Part shown: positions 41,645-51,261 of the stretch, piece after piece
How the letters are laid out: each line of letters opens with the position of its first letter
Position numbering within the stretch: the first letter of the stretch is position 1
Assembly (NCBI RefSeq): GCF_000735695.2
Contig: NZ_JASZ02000011.1
Location: 1 to 64,000, forward strand
Length of the DNA: 64,000 bases
Origin: Kaistella haifensis DSM 19056
GTDB lineage: Bacteria > Bacteroidota > Bacteroidia > Flavobacteriales > Weeksellaceae
Direction: 5' to 3'
The notes under the pieces: model-generated
What the model was told of the DNA's origin: nothing
Seen by the model: only the letters and a program-made list of their open reading frames with translations
Databases searched by the model: none
Made by a program: the position numbers and the translations under genes

Positions 41645-44600
41645 TTGGAGAAGATTAGTTTTTTTTGTCGTCAATTTTTATATTTATTCGTGTTTTGTTG
41701 CACATTCGCTACAGTGAATGCGCAGGAAAAACCATCAGACAGCGCTTCGGTGAGGCAAGATTTTTCGCTTCCCAATCCCATGCGGTACGAAGCTTTTTAC
41801 GATGTAACCAGCGGTATGTATTTTTTGTACCCGAAAGTGGGGAACATGGTAGTGGGCAATCCTGTTTCCATGACTTCTGCGGAGTATCATCAATATATGC
41901 TGAGTAATCAGTTGAGTGAATATTACAAAGAAAAATCCTCAACCCACGATTTAGGATCTCGAAAAGATCAAACAGATGCCCTGAAAAAAGGACTTTTACC
42001 CAGTGTAAACATTAAAAATAAACTCTTTGAATCACTTTTTGGAGGGAATAAAATTGAAATTATTCCGCAAGGTTTCGCCTCTTTCGACATTGGTGGATTG
42101 TACCAAAAAATCGATAATCCGCTGATTTTACCACAAAACAGAACCAGTTTTGCGATTGATATTCAACAGAGAATTCAATTGGGATTATTGGGTAAAGTAG
42201 GTGAAAATCTGCAACTTAAAGCCAACTATGATACCCAAAGTGGTTTCGCTTTCGAAAATAGAATGAATTTGGTTTGGCAAGCAAAAGGAACGTGGAAAGA
42301 CCTGCAAACCAAAGGGTTAAATGATAAAACAACCGGCGGAGAAGATAAAATAATCAAAAAAGTAGAATTTGGTAACGTAAATATGCCGCTTTCTACCAGT
42401 TTAATTCGCGGTTCAGAATCGCTTTTTGGTTTAAAAACGGAGTTCCAGTTGGGGAAAACTACCGGAACTTTGGTCTTCTCGCAACAGCAAGGTGAATCCC
42501 GAACCATCGTGGCACAAGGCGGTGGCGTGATGAACACCTTCAAACTCAACGCGATTGATTATGAAGACAATCAGCACTACTATCTCGGTCATTACTTCCT
42601 GAATTCTTACGACAATGCGTTGCTCAATTATCCGCAAATCAATTCCAGAGTGAGTATTACCAGGATTGAAGCGTGGGTGCTCGATCAGGGTTCCGGGAAT
42701 CTTCAGGATCAGAAAGGAATCCTCGGAATCCGAGATTTGGGAGAAGGTATTTCCGGCTTTCCGGACAACTCGCATAATAATTTATATCAAGGGATTGCGA
42801 ACCTTGGCGCGGGAATTCGGGATGTGAATACCGCTTACAACACCATCAACGGACAATCTTTTCCGAACGCCAACGGATCTATTGAAAATTATACCGATGG
42901 AGAGCAGTTTATCTTCAATAGAAAAGCCAGAAAACTTACCCAAAGCGAATTTACCTATCATCCTCAGTTGGGATATATTTCCTTAAATCAAAGACTCAAC
43001 GATAACCAACTTTTGGCGGTGTCGTACACCTACACCTTGAACGGCGACAGAAAGGTGTATAAAGTAGGGGAGTTCTCCGAAGAAAGCCCGGTATTGATTA
43101 CCAAATTATTGAAATCGAATATCAAAACCACTACCACAACGCCGATGTGGGATTTGATGATGAAGAATATTTATTCATTAACCTCCAATCAAATCAATTC
43201 GGAAAACTTTTTATTGAATGTATATTTAAGAGATGCCCAAAACGGAAAGGTGAATTATCTTCCTGGAACGGCGGTTCAAGATACTAACCTCCTTAAATTG
43301 TTCAACTGGGATCGTTTGAATATGAACAACGATTTACAGCAAAACGGCGCTACCACGGGAGATGGAATTTTCGATTTCGTTAACGGCATTACCATCGATC
43401 CTGAAAATGGGAAAATCATCTTCACCAAAGCGAAACCATTTGGAGCTTATCTTCAAAATGTTTTGGGAAGCAGTGATCCGAAATTTGTATTCAATGATTT
43501 GTATGATAAATTCAAAAATGTAGCCTCCGAAAACCGTCTGGCTTTGGCGTACACCTTGGAAGGTCGCTTCAAAGGCTCTCAAGGAACAGGGATTTCTCTT
43601 GGCGCAATCAACGTTCCTCAAGGTTCGGTGAAAGTAACGGCCAATGGAGTACAACTTCAGGAAGGTATTGACTTTACCGTAGATTATATGCTAGGTACCG
43701 TAAACATCATTAACGAAGCGGTGAAACAATCCGGGCAAGCCATCAATATTTCTCTTGAAAATCAATTGACTTTCAATACCCAAAGAAAAAGATTCCTTGG
43801 ATTGAATTTGGAAAGGAAATTCAATGAACATTTGACCATCGGAGGAACAGTGGTAAATTATTCTGAAACGCCATTAACCCAGAAAGTAAATTACGGCCAA
43901 GAAGCGGTGAACAACACCATGGCTGGTTTCAATATTTTGTATAATAATGAGCTGCCATTCCTCACCAGATTAACCGATAAAATTCCGTTGGTAAATACAG
44001 AAGCGCCATCCAATTTGAGTTTTATGGCGGAAGGTGCCTATCTGATTCCGGGACAGAATAAAGGAATTGGCGATCAATCTTATATCGACGATTTCGAGCA
44101 AACTACTTCCAAAATTTCTTTGAAAGAACCCGCAATGTGGAGTCTTGCTTCTAAACCTGAACACAATCCGGAACCAGTATTCTCGAATGCTAATTCCAAT
44201 GATGATTTGTCTCACGGCAATGGAAGAGGTTTGCTGACTTGGTACAATATCGATCCGAGATTCTACGGAATTGGAGGAAAAGCACCAAGCGGAATTAATG
44301 CTGAAGCGGTATCCAACCACGCTTCGCGAAGAGTACAAACCCAGGAGCTTTACAATTCCAGAGATTTTGTAGCGGGCGAACAACTCTATACCAATACTTT
44401 GGATATTACTTATTTCCCTACAGAAAGAGGTCCTTATAATGTGAATCCGAACAATGAAACCACCCAAGAAAGATGGGCAGGTTTGATGAGACCAGTCACC
44501 GTATCCAATTTCGTGAATTCGAATATCGAATATGTGGAGTTTTGGATGATGGATCCTTATGCTGATGGTAAAAATTTAGGAACCAATCCGAAATTATTGT

Positions 44601-47600
44601 TGCAGTTAGGTAATGTTTCCGAAGATGTGTTGAAAGACGGAAAATTACAGTACGAAAACGGGTTGCCAACTCCAAATGTTCCGGCAAATACCACCACGAC
44701 CAATTGGGGAACTCAGCCGAACCAATTCCCAATTTTGTATGCTTTTTCTACGGAAAATGAAGAAAGAGCCGCACAAGACTTAGGGTATGACGGCCTTGAT
44801 GCGCAAGGTGAAAGTGCCAAATTCGGAACTAATTTTATCAATCCGGTGACCAATACGCCCGATCCCGCATCCGATGATTTTGTGTTTTACCTCTCAGATC
44901 AGTTCCAAGATCCACAAGCTTCATCACTTCTAGAACGTTACAAATATTTTCGTGGTCCGGAAGCCAATTCCCAAAGCAATTCATTGGAAGTGGCCACCCA
45001 AACTCCGGATGCGGAAGATGTAAACAGAGATTACAACCTCGACCAAAGTGAAAACTATAACCAGTACAACATTAGCCTTGATAAAGCAAGCCTTGCGCTT
45101 GGTCAGAATTTCATCGTGGATGAAAAAGAGGTGGACGCAAAATTCCAAAACGGACAAACCGGCACCAACAAATGGTATCTTTTCCGTGTTCCGGTTTCTC
45201 AGTTTGTTACTGATGCCGGAGATCACGATCCTGCGGTTCTTAACAATGTTCGTTTTGCAAGAATTTTATTAACAGGTTTTGATCAAACTTCAACCCTGCG
45301 TTTCGGAACCCTGGATTTGGTACGAAGTGACTGGAGAAAATATACCAAAGATATCGCGACTAACATTAATGATACCGAAGGAGTGAATCCTGTAGATGAT
45401 TCCGAAACCAACCGAATGGATGTTGGAAGCGTTAATTTAGAAGAAAACGGATTGAACCAGCCGCCGTATGTATTGCCTCCGGGAATCGATCGACAAGTTC
45501 TTAGCGGAAACGCCGGTGCGCAGAGACAGAACGAAGCTTCTCTTTACCTGAAAACTTCGCCAATCGCACCGAAAACTTCAAGAGCGGTGTTCAAAAATGT
45601 GGCGTTGGATATGCGCAGATACAAGAAATTGGAACTTTTTGTTCATGCTGAAGATGTAAGAGCAGGAGCAATCAGCAATGGTTTGGATCCAAACGCGAAA
45701 TTCTTTATCCGATTTGGTAGCGACGCCACCGATAACTACTATGAGTACGAAACTTCTTTAACTTATACTCCGAAAAATGCGACTTCACCATTGGAAATCT
45801 GGCCTACAGATAACACTGTGAATTTGGAAGTGCAAAACTTCATCGATGCTAAATTGAGAAGAGACGAAAATGGTTCCGTGGTCATCGATCAAAGAACCGA
45901 AGATTTCGAATATGGCGCATTGGATCCTAACAAAAAAATCTTCATCAAAGGAAGACCGAGTTTAGGAAACGTAACTACCATTATGTTGGGGGTTAGAAAC
46001 AAAGATCAAAGCAGCTCGAAAGATTTAGTTCTTTGGGTGAACGAAATCCGTCTTTCTGAAATCGAAAACAAAGGAGGCTACGCCGGAAATGCTAGCGTAA
46101 ATTTCAACCTCGGAGATTTTGCCACCGTGAATGCGAATGGTTCTTATTCGACCATCGGATTTGGTGGAATTACCCAAAAACCTTCGGAAAGAGCGCAGTC
46201 AACGCTTTCTGCTTTCAACGTAAACACCACGGTGAATGTGGATAAATTCCTTCCGGAAAAGGTGGGAATGAAGATTCCGGTGAATTATTCTTACACGCAG
46301 ACCATCGAGGATCCAAAATACAATCCTTTGGATAATGATGTTACTTTCGAGCAAGCGCCGAACCGCCAAGAGTTGAAGAAAGTAGCAAGAACTTACACCC
46401 AACAAAGAAGTATTGGGGTAGTAAATATGCGTAAAGATCGAATGAATCCGGACAAAAAACCGAAATTCTACGATGTGGAAAACCTTTCAGTGACTGCGGT
46501 TTATAACGACGATTACTACAGAGATGTTTACACCAAGAAAAACTACCGCCAATATCTAAAAGGGTATATCGACTATAATTATTCGTTCAAACCATGGGTT
46601 TTGAGACCTTTCAATAAAATAGTGAGCGATACTGCAAAATCTTATAAATATTTAAGATTCATCAAGGAAATTAATTTCAATATCGTTCCGACGAGATTCT
46701 CTTTCAGAACCGAAATCGATAGAAACTACAACGAATTAGAGTTTAGAAATATTGAAGCAATACTCAACGGAAATTCAGGAGACAATTTCGATGTCATCAA
46801 AAACCGTAACTTCTATTTCGGTTGGCAATATGGTTTGGGCTTTAACTTTACCAAATCACTGAAGTTGGAAATCAACTCTGCGATGAGAACGTTGAATGAT
46901 AATTTGAACGTCAACGATATGACCAATAAATCGATTTTCGAAAACCCACTGCGGGCAGGAAGACCGGTTTTATATAACCATCGTGTGCAGCTGAACTACA
47001 AATTCCCGTTCCAATATCTTCCTTACCTCGATTTCATCAATGCGGAACTCGGCTACGGATTTACTTATAATTGGAATGCGAGAAGTACCGTGATGACCAG
47101 CTTCGTGAATCCGGAAACCAACGTTGCGGAAAGTTTGGGAAGTATCGGACAGAATACCAACAATATCGTGGCGACTTCTACGGTGGACATTCCGAAGTTT
47201 TTCAGCAAGTTTAAGTATTTCCAGAAAATCAATACCACGATGCAAAAGCGTAAAAAGGAAGTGGATTCCCTCAACAACGCTTATACCCAATTGTGGCAAA
47301 AGCCAAATTCCAAGAAAACTTTCAAAAGTTATCAATTTAAAAACAAGTTGAATCCTTTGCAAAGTATCGCTTATGCGCTAACTTCGATTAAACAACTCGA
47401 TGTTTCGTATAACGAAAACAATGGAACCGTACTTCCGGGATTGCTTTCTGCACCGAATTGGTACGGATATGGGCAAACTTTGGGCGGACCAACTTATGGA
47501 TTCCTTTTGGGTTCTCAGGCGGATATTAGAAGAACCGTTATCGAAAACGGTTGGCTTTCGAATTCTACTTATATGAATGATGCTTATACCCAAATGAAGA

Positions 47601-48721
47601 ATCAAAATTTCTTGGCGAATGTTCAGATCATGCCGATCAACGATTTCCGGATCGATTTGAATGTCTTGAGAAATTACAACAGCAATTTTGTGCAAGGAGG
47701 TTATAATGTAGATGCGGATTCCAACGGAGCCAACGGATTCCAGTTCTCATTCGGTACCGAAATGATTACGTATTCCAAAACAGCTTGGACTTTCCGCACT
47801 GCTTTTGTTGACGGAAAAACCATCTACGATAATATGTATGAAAATGCGAAGCAAATCTATCTTCGTTCCGGCGGATTGTACGATGAAGCGGAATTCGCAA
47901 GCGGAAAAGGATTGGGCGATGCGTATGTGTTAATCCCGGCATTCCAAGCGGCGGTTGAAGGAAAAACCATCGATGGAAGACTTTCGGATCCTAAGAAAAC
48001 CGGCGTTCCGTTGCCGAATTGGAGGGTGACCTATTCCGGATTGAAAAACATTCCGATTATCAATAGCCAATTCTCGAAGTTTGATATTTTGCATTCTTAC
48101 AGTTCAACTTTCACTTCCACAGGAATTCAATCGAGTGTAGATTATTACAATATGCAAAACAATCAGGATGCGCCGCAAACCGATACTTACGGAAATGCTT
48201 TCAACCCGTACACCTTCTCGCAAGTAGGTTATGTGGAAGCTTTTGCTCCGTTGATTGGTGCTGATGTCACGATGAGAAACAACATGCAATTCCGGGCGCA
48301 ATATAACCGCGACAGAATGTTCATGCTCGGTTTGGTGAATCATACTTTGACCGAAGATGTTGGTAAAGAATACATCATCGGATTTGGGTACATCATCAAG
48401 GATTTGAAACTGAAAATGAATTTCAAAGGAAAAGCAAGAACCATCAAAAGTGATCTTAATATTCGTGGTGATTTCTCCCTTAGAGACAGCCAAACCAGAA
48501 TTACGAATATCTTACAAAATGATTCGCAAGTCACCGGTGGACAGAAGATGATGAGCATTAAACTTTCCGCAGATTATAATATGTCGCAGAATTTCAGTTT
48601 AAGATTCTTCTACGATCAATTATTGACCAAATATAAAATTTCTACTGCGTTTCCGCTTTCTACCATTCGTGCGGGACTCACCGCAACCTTTACCTTCGCT
48701 GGAAGTGGGGGCGGATTTTAA
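41645..48721 (+). CDS. sprA: SprA, outer-membrane translocon of the type 9 secretion system
   Basis: A 2358-residue protein, typical SprA/Sov length. Signal peptide LYLFVFCCTFATVNAQ cleaves near residue 27. Recognisable SprA blocks include FLGLNLERKFNEHLTIGG, FNILYNNELPFLTRLTDKIP, and IPGQNKGIGDQSYIDDFEQT near residue 805. The chain ends in a beta strand (ATFTFAGSGG), as for an outer-membrane barrel. SprA forms the huge single-chain pore through which T9SS cargo leaves. The start codon is TTG (41645-41647): no ATG precedes the signal peptide in frame, and the codon lies three bases behind the ruvA stop, so translation is likely coupled. No frameshift is seen over 7 kb. Confidence 0.96.
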   Translation: MEKISFFCRQFLYLFVFCCTFATVNAQEKPSDSASVRQDFSLPNPMRYEAFYDVTSGMYFLYPKVGNMVVGNPVSMTSAEYHQYMLSNQLSEYYKEKSSTHDLGSRKDQTDALKKGLLPSVNIKNKLFESLFGGNKIEIIPQGFASFDIGGLYQKIDNPLILPQNRTSFAIDIQQRIQLGLLGKVGENLQLKANYDTQSGFAFENRMNLVWQAKGTWKDLQTKGLNDKTTGGEDKIIKKVEFGNVNMPLSTSLIRGSESLFGLKTEFQLGKTTGTLVFSQQQGESRTIVAQGGGVMNTFKLNAIDYEDNQHYYLGHYFLNSYDNALLNYPQINSRVSITRIEAWVLDQGSGNLQDQKGILGIRDLGEGISGFPDNSHNNLYQGIANLGAGIRDVNTAYNTINGQSFPNANGSIENYTDGEQFIFNRKARKLTQSEFTYHPQLGYISLNQRLNDNQLLAVSYTYTLNGDRKVYKVGEFSEESPVLITKLLKSNIKTTTTTPMWDLMMKNIYSLTSNQINSENFLLNVYLRDAQNGKVNYLPGTAVQDTNLLKLFNWDRLNMNNDLQQNGATTGDGIFDFVNGITIDPENGKIIFTKAKPFGAYLQNVLGSSDPKFVFNDLYDKFKNVASENRLALAYTLEGRFKGSQGTGISLGAINVPQGSVKVTANGVQLQEGIDFTVDYMLGTVNIINEAVKQSGQAINISLENQLTFNTQRKRFLGLNLERKFNEHLTIGGTVVNYSETPLTQKVNYGQEAVNNTMAGFNILYNNELPFLTRLTDKIPLVNTEAPSNLSFMAEGAYLIPGQNKGIGDQSYIDDFEQTTSKISLKEPAMWSLASKPEHNPEPVFSNANSNDDLSHGNGRGLLTWYNIDPRFYGIGGKAPSGINAEAVSNHASRRVQTQELYNSRDFVAGEQLYTNTLDITYFPTERGPYNVNPNNETTQERWAGLMRPVTVSNFVNSNIEYVEFWMMDPYADGKNLGTNPKLLLQLGNVSEDVLKDGKLQYENGLPTPNVPANTTTTNWGTQPNQFPILYAFSTENEERAAQDLGYDGLDAQGESAKFGTNFINPVTNTPDPASDDFVFYLSDQFQDPQASSLLERYKYFRGPEANSQSNSLEVATQTPDAEDVNRDYNLDQSENYNQYNISLDKASLALGQNFIVDEKEVDAKFQNGQTGTNKWYLFRVPVSQFVTDAGDHDPAVLNNVRFARILLTGFDQTSTLRFGTLDLVRSDWRKYTKDIATNINDTEGVNPVDDSETNRMDVGSVNLEENGLNQPPYVLPPGIDRQVLSGNAGAQRQNEASLYLKTSPIAPKTSRAVFKNVALDMRRYKKLELFVHAEDVRAGAISNGLDPNAKFFIRFGSDATDNYYEYETSLTYTPKNATSPLEIWPTDNTVNLEVQNFIDAKLRRDENGSVVIDQRTEDFEYGALDPNKKIFIKGRPSLGNVTTIMLGVRNKDQSSSKDLVLWVNEIRLSEIENKGGYAGNASVNFNLGDFATVNANGSYSTIGFGGITQKPSERAQSTLSAFNVNTTVNVDKFLPEKVGMKIPVNYSYTQTIEDPKYNPLDNDVTFEQAPNRQELKKVARTYTQQRSIGVVNMRKDRMNPDKKPKFYDVENLSVTAVYNDDYYRDVYTKKNYRQYLKGYIDYNYSFKPWVLRPFNKIVSDTAKSYKYLRFIKEINFNIVPTRFSFRTEIDRNYNELEFRNIEAILNGNSGDNFDVIKNRNFYFGWQYGLGFNFTKSLKLEINSAMRTLNDNLNVNDMTNKSIFENPLRAGRPVLYNHRVQLNYKFPFQYLPYLDFINAELGYGFTYNWNARSTVMTSFVNPETNVAESLGSIGQNTNNIVATSTVDIPKFFSKFKYFQKINTTMQKRKKEVDSLNNAYTQLWQKPNSKKTFKSYQFKNKLNPLQSIAYALTSIKQLDVSYNENNGTVLPGLLSAPNWYGYGQTLGGPTYGFLLGSQADIRRTVIENGWLSNSTYMNDAYTQMKNQNFLANVQIMPINDFRIDLNVLRNYNSNFVQGGYNVDADSNGANGFQFSFGTEMITYSKTAWTFRTAFVDGKTIYDNMYENAKQIYLRSGGLYDEAEFASGKGLGDAYVLIPAFQAAVEGKTIDGRLSDPKKTGVPLPNWRVTYSGLKNIPIINSQFSKFDILHSYSSTFTSTGIQSSVDYYNMQNNQDAPQTDTYGNAFNPYTFSQVGYVEAFAPLIGADVTMRNNMQFRAQYNRDRMFMLGLVNHTLTEDVGKEYIIGFGYIIKDLKLKMNFKGKARTIKSDLNIRGDFSLRDSQTRITNILQNDSQVTGGQKMMSIKLSADYNMSQNFSLRFFYDQLLTKYKISTAFPLSTIRAGLTATFTFAGSGGGF

Positions 48722-48732
48722 AGATGATTATC

Positions 48733-48764
48733 AAACTCAGAATTTCGGTTCTGAGTTTTTTTTT
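48733..48764 (+). terminator. Intrinsic terminator after sprA
   Basis: AAACTCAGAA (48733-48742) pairs with TTCTGAGTTT (48749-48758), followed by T. Confidence 0.88.
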
Positions 48765-48819
48765 GAGTTAAAGATGCGCTCAACACTTAATTCTTTATCA
48801 TTTTAAAAAATTAAATCCC

Positions 48820-48827
48820 TAATTTTG
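48820..48827 (+). promoter_or_regulatory. -7 promoter element of folE
   Basis: TAATTTTG matches TAnnTTTG, 18 nt before the ATG at 48846. Confidence 0.6.
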
Positions 48828-48845
48828 CTTTTTCATTAAAGAGAT

Positions 48846-49511
48846 ATGAATCAAGATATTGATAACGACGACGATTTGTTCACCGGAAAAGACCATACTC
48901 CGCTCCGATCTGACGCTTTCGAGAAAACACCTCAGGAAAAAATAGAAATCATTCAGCACCATTTTCATCAGATTATGGAAACTTTAGGGATGGATATGAA
49001 TGATGATTCCCTGAAAGATTCTCCAAAAAGAGTCGCCAAAATGTATGTCAACGAAATTTTCGGCGGACTACTTCCGGAAAACAAACCGGGAATTTCTACG
49101 TTTTCCAATAAATATAAATACCGCCAAATGTTGGTGGAAAAAGACATCACCGTTTATTCTTTCTGCGAGCATCATTTCCTGCCAATCATCGGGAAAGCGC
49201 ATGTGGCCTATATTTCCAATGGCGAAGTGATTGGACTTTCCAAGATCAACCGATTGGTCGATTATTACGCGAAACGTCCGCAAGTTCAGGAAAGATTGAC
49301 GATGCAGATTGTAGATGCGCTGAAACAAGCATTGGGAACTAAAGATGTTGCCTGTATCATTGATGCGAAACACTTGTGTGTGAATTGTCGCGGCATCAAA
49401 GATACCGCAAGCTCAACCATCACCGCAGAATTGAGTGGCATTTTTAGAACAAATCCTATTACCAGACAAGAATTCTTGCATTACGTAGGAAGCCACGCTA
49501 AATTCGACTAA
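48846..49511 (+). CDS. folE: GTP cyclohydrolase I
   Basis: A 221-residue enzyme that opens GTP to dihydroneopterin triphosphate for folate or pterin synthesis. The zinc ligands are in FCEHHFLPIIGKAHVAYISN (Cys and His near residues 108-111) and in KHLCVNCRGIKDTAS. The N-terminal 40 residues are acidic and variable, as usual. The C-terminal RQEFLHYV is typical. cysS follows after about 90 nt. Confidence 0.96.
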   Translation: MNQDIDNDDDLFTGKDHTPLRSDAFEKTPQEKIEIIQHHFHQIMETLGMDMNDDSLKDSPKRVAKMYVNEIFGGLLPENKPGISTFSNKYKYRQMLVEKDITVYSFCEHHFLPIIGKAHVAYISNGEVIGLSKINRLVDYYAKRPQVQERLTMQIVDALKQALGTKDVACIIDAKHLCVNCRGIKDTASSTITAELSGIFRTNPITRQEFLHYVGSHAKFD

Positions 49512-49602
49512 GCCACAAGAATTCAATTAAAAAAATAAGAACTAAGATTCTATTTTTTAATTCTTCAATTCTTCAATTTTTTAATCTTTTTAATTTAAAA
49601 TA

Positions 49603-51069
49603 ATGGAACTCAAATTATACAACTCGCTTTCCGGCGAAAAGGAAATCTTCAAACCCATTCACGAAAAAAATGTCGGGATGTATGTTTGTGGACCTACCGT
49701 TTACAGCAATGTACACCTCGGAAACGTGCGAACCTTCATGTCTTTCGATTTTATTTATCGTACGCTCGTGCATTTGGGATATAAAGTTCGGTACGTAAGA
49801 AACATTACCGATGCGGGTCACCTCACCGATGATGGAGATGTGGATAATGATCGTTTCGTGAAGCAATCGCGCCTCGAAAAACTAGAGCCAATGGAGATTG
49901 TACAGAAATATACCGTCGATTTTCATAAGGTTTTGGATACCTTCAACCTGCTTCCACCGACCATAGAACCTACTGCGACCGGACATATTTTGGAGCAAAT
50001 AGAACTTACCCAAAAATTACTCAATAAAGGGTTTGCCTATGAAAGCAATGGCTCTGTCTATTTCGATGTCTTGGAATACAACAATAAAGGCCTGAACTAC
50101 GGGGAACTTTCCCGAAGAAATATAGAAGAACTTTTTGCAAATACCCGCGATCTTGACGGGCAAAATGAAAAGAAAAATCCACAAGATTTTGCCCTTTGGA
50201 AAGCAGCTTCTCCGGCTCACATCATGCGTTGGAACTCGCCTTGGGGTGAAGGTTTTCCAGGATGGCATCTTGAGTGTACCGCAATGAGCACCAAGTATTT
50301 AGGTGAAAAATTCGATATCCACGGTGGTGGAATGGATTTGAAATTTCCTCACCACGAGTGTGAAGTGGCTCAAGGTAAGGCGTGCAACGGAACTGAGCCT
50401 GTAAACTACTGGTTGCATGCGAATATGCTCACCATGAACGGACAAAGAATGAGCAAATCAACTGGAAATTATATTCTCCCAATGGAGCTGGTTTCTGGAA
50501 ACAACGATTTTTTTGAAAAACCTTTCCACCCAACAATTGTAAGATTCAATTTTTTACAAGCGCATTACCGAAGCGTTCTCGATATTTCGAATGAAGCAAT
50601 GGTGGCAAGTGAAAAAGGATTTCAGCGTTTGATGGAAGCCATGAAGATTTTAAGCCAAATTTCAGTATCTGCTGATCAGGAATCTTCTTTTAATCTTAAT
50701 GAATGGAAAGAGAAATGTTATGCGGCTTTAACTGATGATTTCAATTCTCCGATTTTGATTTCACATCTTTTTGAAGCAGTGAATTTTATCTTTAAATTAA
50801 AAGATGGAAAAGAGCAGATTTCCACATCGGATTTGGAACTTTTAAAATCGCAAATGGATAGTTTTGTGTATGAAGTTTTAGGGCTTCAGAACATCGAGGA
50901 AAACAATAACGAAAAGCTCGACCAAACGCTGCAAGTATTGATCGAACTAAGAAATCAAGCGAGAAAATCGAAGAATTTCGAACTTTCAGACCAGATTCGA
51001 GATCGTCTATTGGCAGAAGGAATTGAATTGAAAGATGGTCGAGACGGAACGACGTATTCTTTGAACTAA
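49603..51069 (+). CDS. cysS: Cysteinyl-tRNA synthetase
   Basis: A 488-residue class I synthetase. The HIGH-type motif is [20 protein letters not shown] near residue 27, whose Cys is the first zinc ligand. Further zinc ligands lie in [10 protein letters not shown] and PHHECEVAQ. The KMSKS-type loop is QRMSKSTGN near residue 281. The C-terminal region ends with [17 protein letters not shown], the anticodon-binding domain. A complete enzyme, followed by a terminator. Confidence 0.97.
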   Translation: MELKLYNSLSGEKEIFKPIHEKNVGMYVCGPTVYSNVHLGNVRTFMSFDFIYRTLVHLGYKVRYVRNITDAGHLTDDGDVDNDRFVKQSRLEKLEPMEIVQKYTVDFHKVLDTFNLLPPTIEPTATGHILEQIELTQKLLNKGFAYESNGSVYFDVLEYNNKGLNYGELSRRNIEELFANTRDLDGQNEKKNPQDFALWKAASPAHIMRWNSPWGEGFPGWHLECTAMSTKYLGEKFDIHGGGMDLKFPHHECEVAQGKACNGTEPVNYWLHANMLTMNGQRMSKSTGNYILPMELVSGNNDFFEKPFHPTIVRFNFLQAHYRSVLDISNEAMVASEKGFQRLMEAMKILSQISVSADQESSFNLNEWKEKCYAALTDDFNSPILISHLFEAVNFIFKLKDGKEQISTSDLELLKSQMDSFVYEVLGLQNIEENNNEKLDQTLQVLIELRNQARKSKNFELSDQIRDRLLAEGIELKDGRDGTTYSLN

Positions 51070-51089
51070 AATTTAATATCATATTTTTT

Positions 51090-51124
51090 AAACCTTTTCA
51101 GCGATTTGTTGGAAAGGTTTTTTT
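51090..51124 (+). terminator. Intrinsic terminator after cysS
   Basis: AACCTTTTC (51091-51099) pairs with GGAAAGGTT (51111-51119), followed by T. Confidence 0.8.
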
Positions 51125-51261
51125 GTGTCTAATGAATTCGAGTTTGTAAGTATTTGTAAATCAATAAATAAGCTATTGAAATAATTTTCAATTTTAACGA
51201 TTTTATTGGTTTTAAAAACATAGAAATTTCATAAATTGCAACTCAAATTGAAGCCCTTTTT

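Noticed and set aside
44496-48558. Many 70-165 codon minus-strand frames across sprA
   Set aside because: sprA is one continuous 2358-codon frame with signal peptide and family motifs; the antisense frames follow from its codon use and lack any motif.
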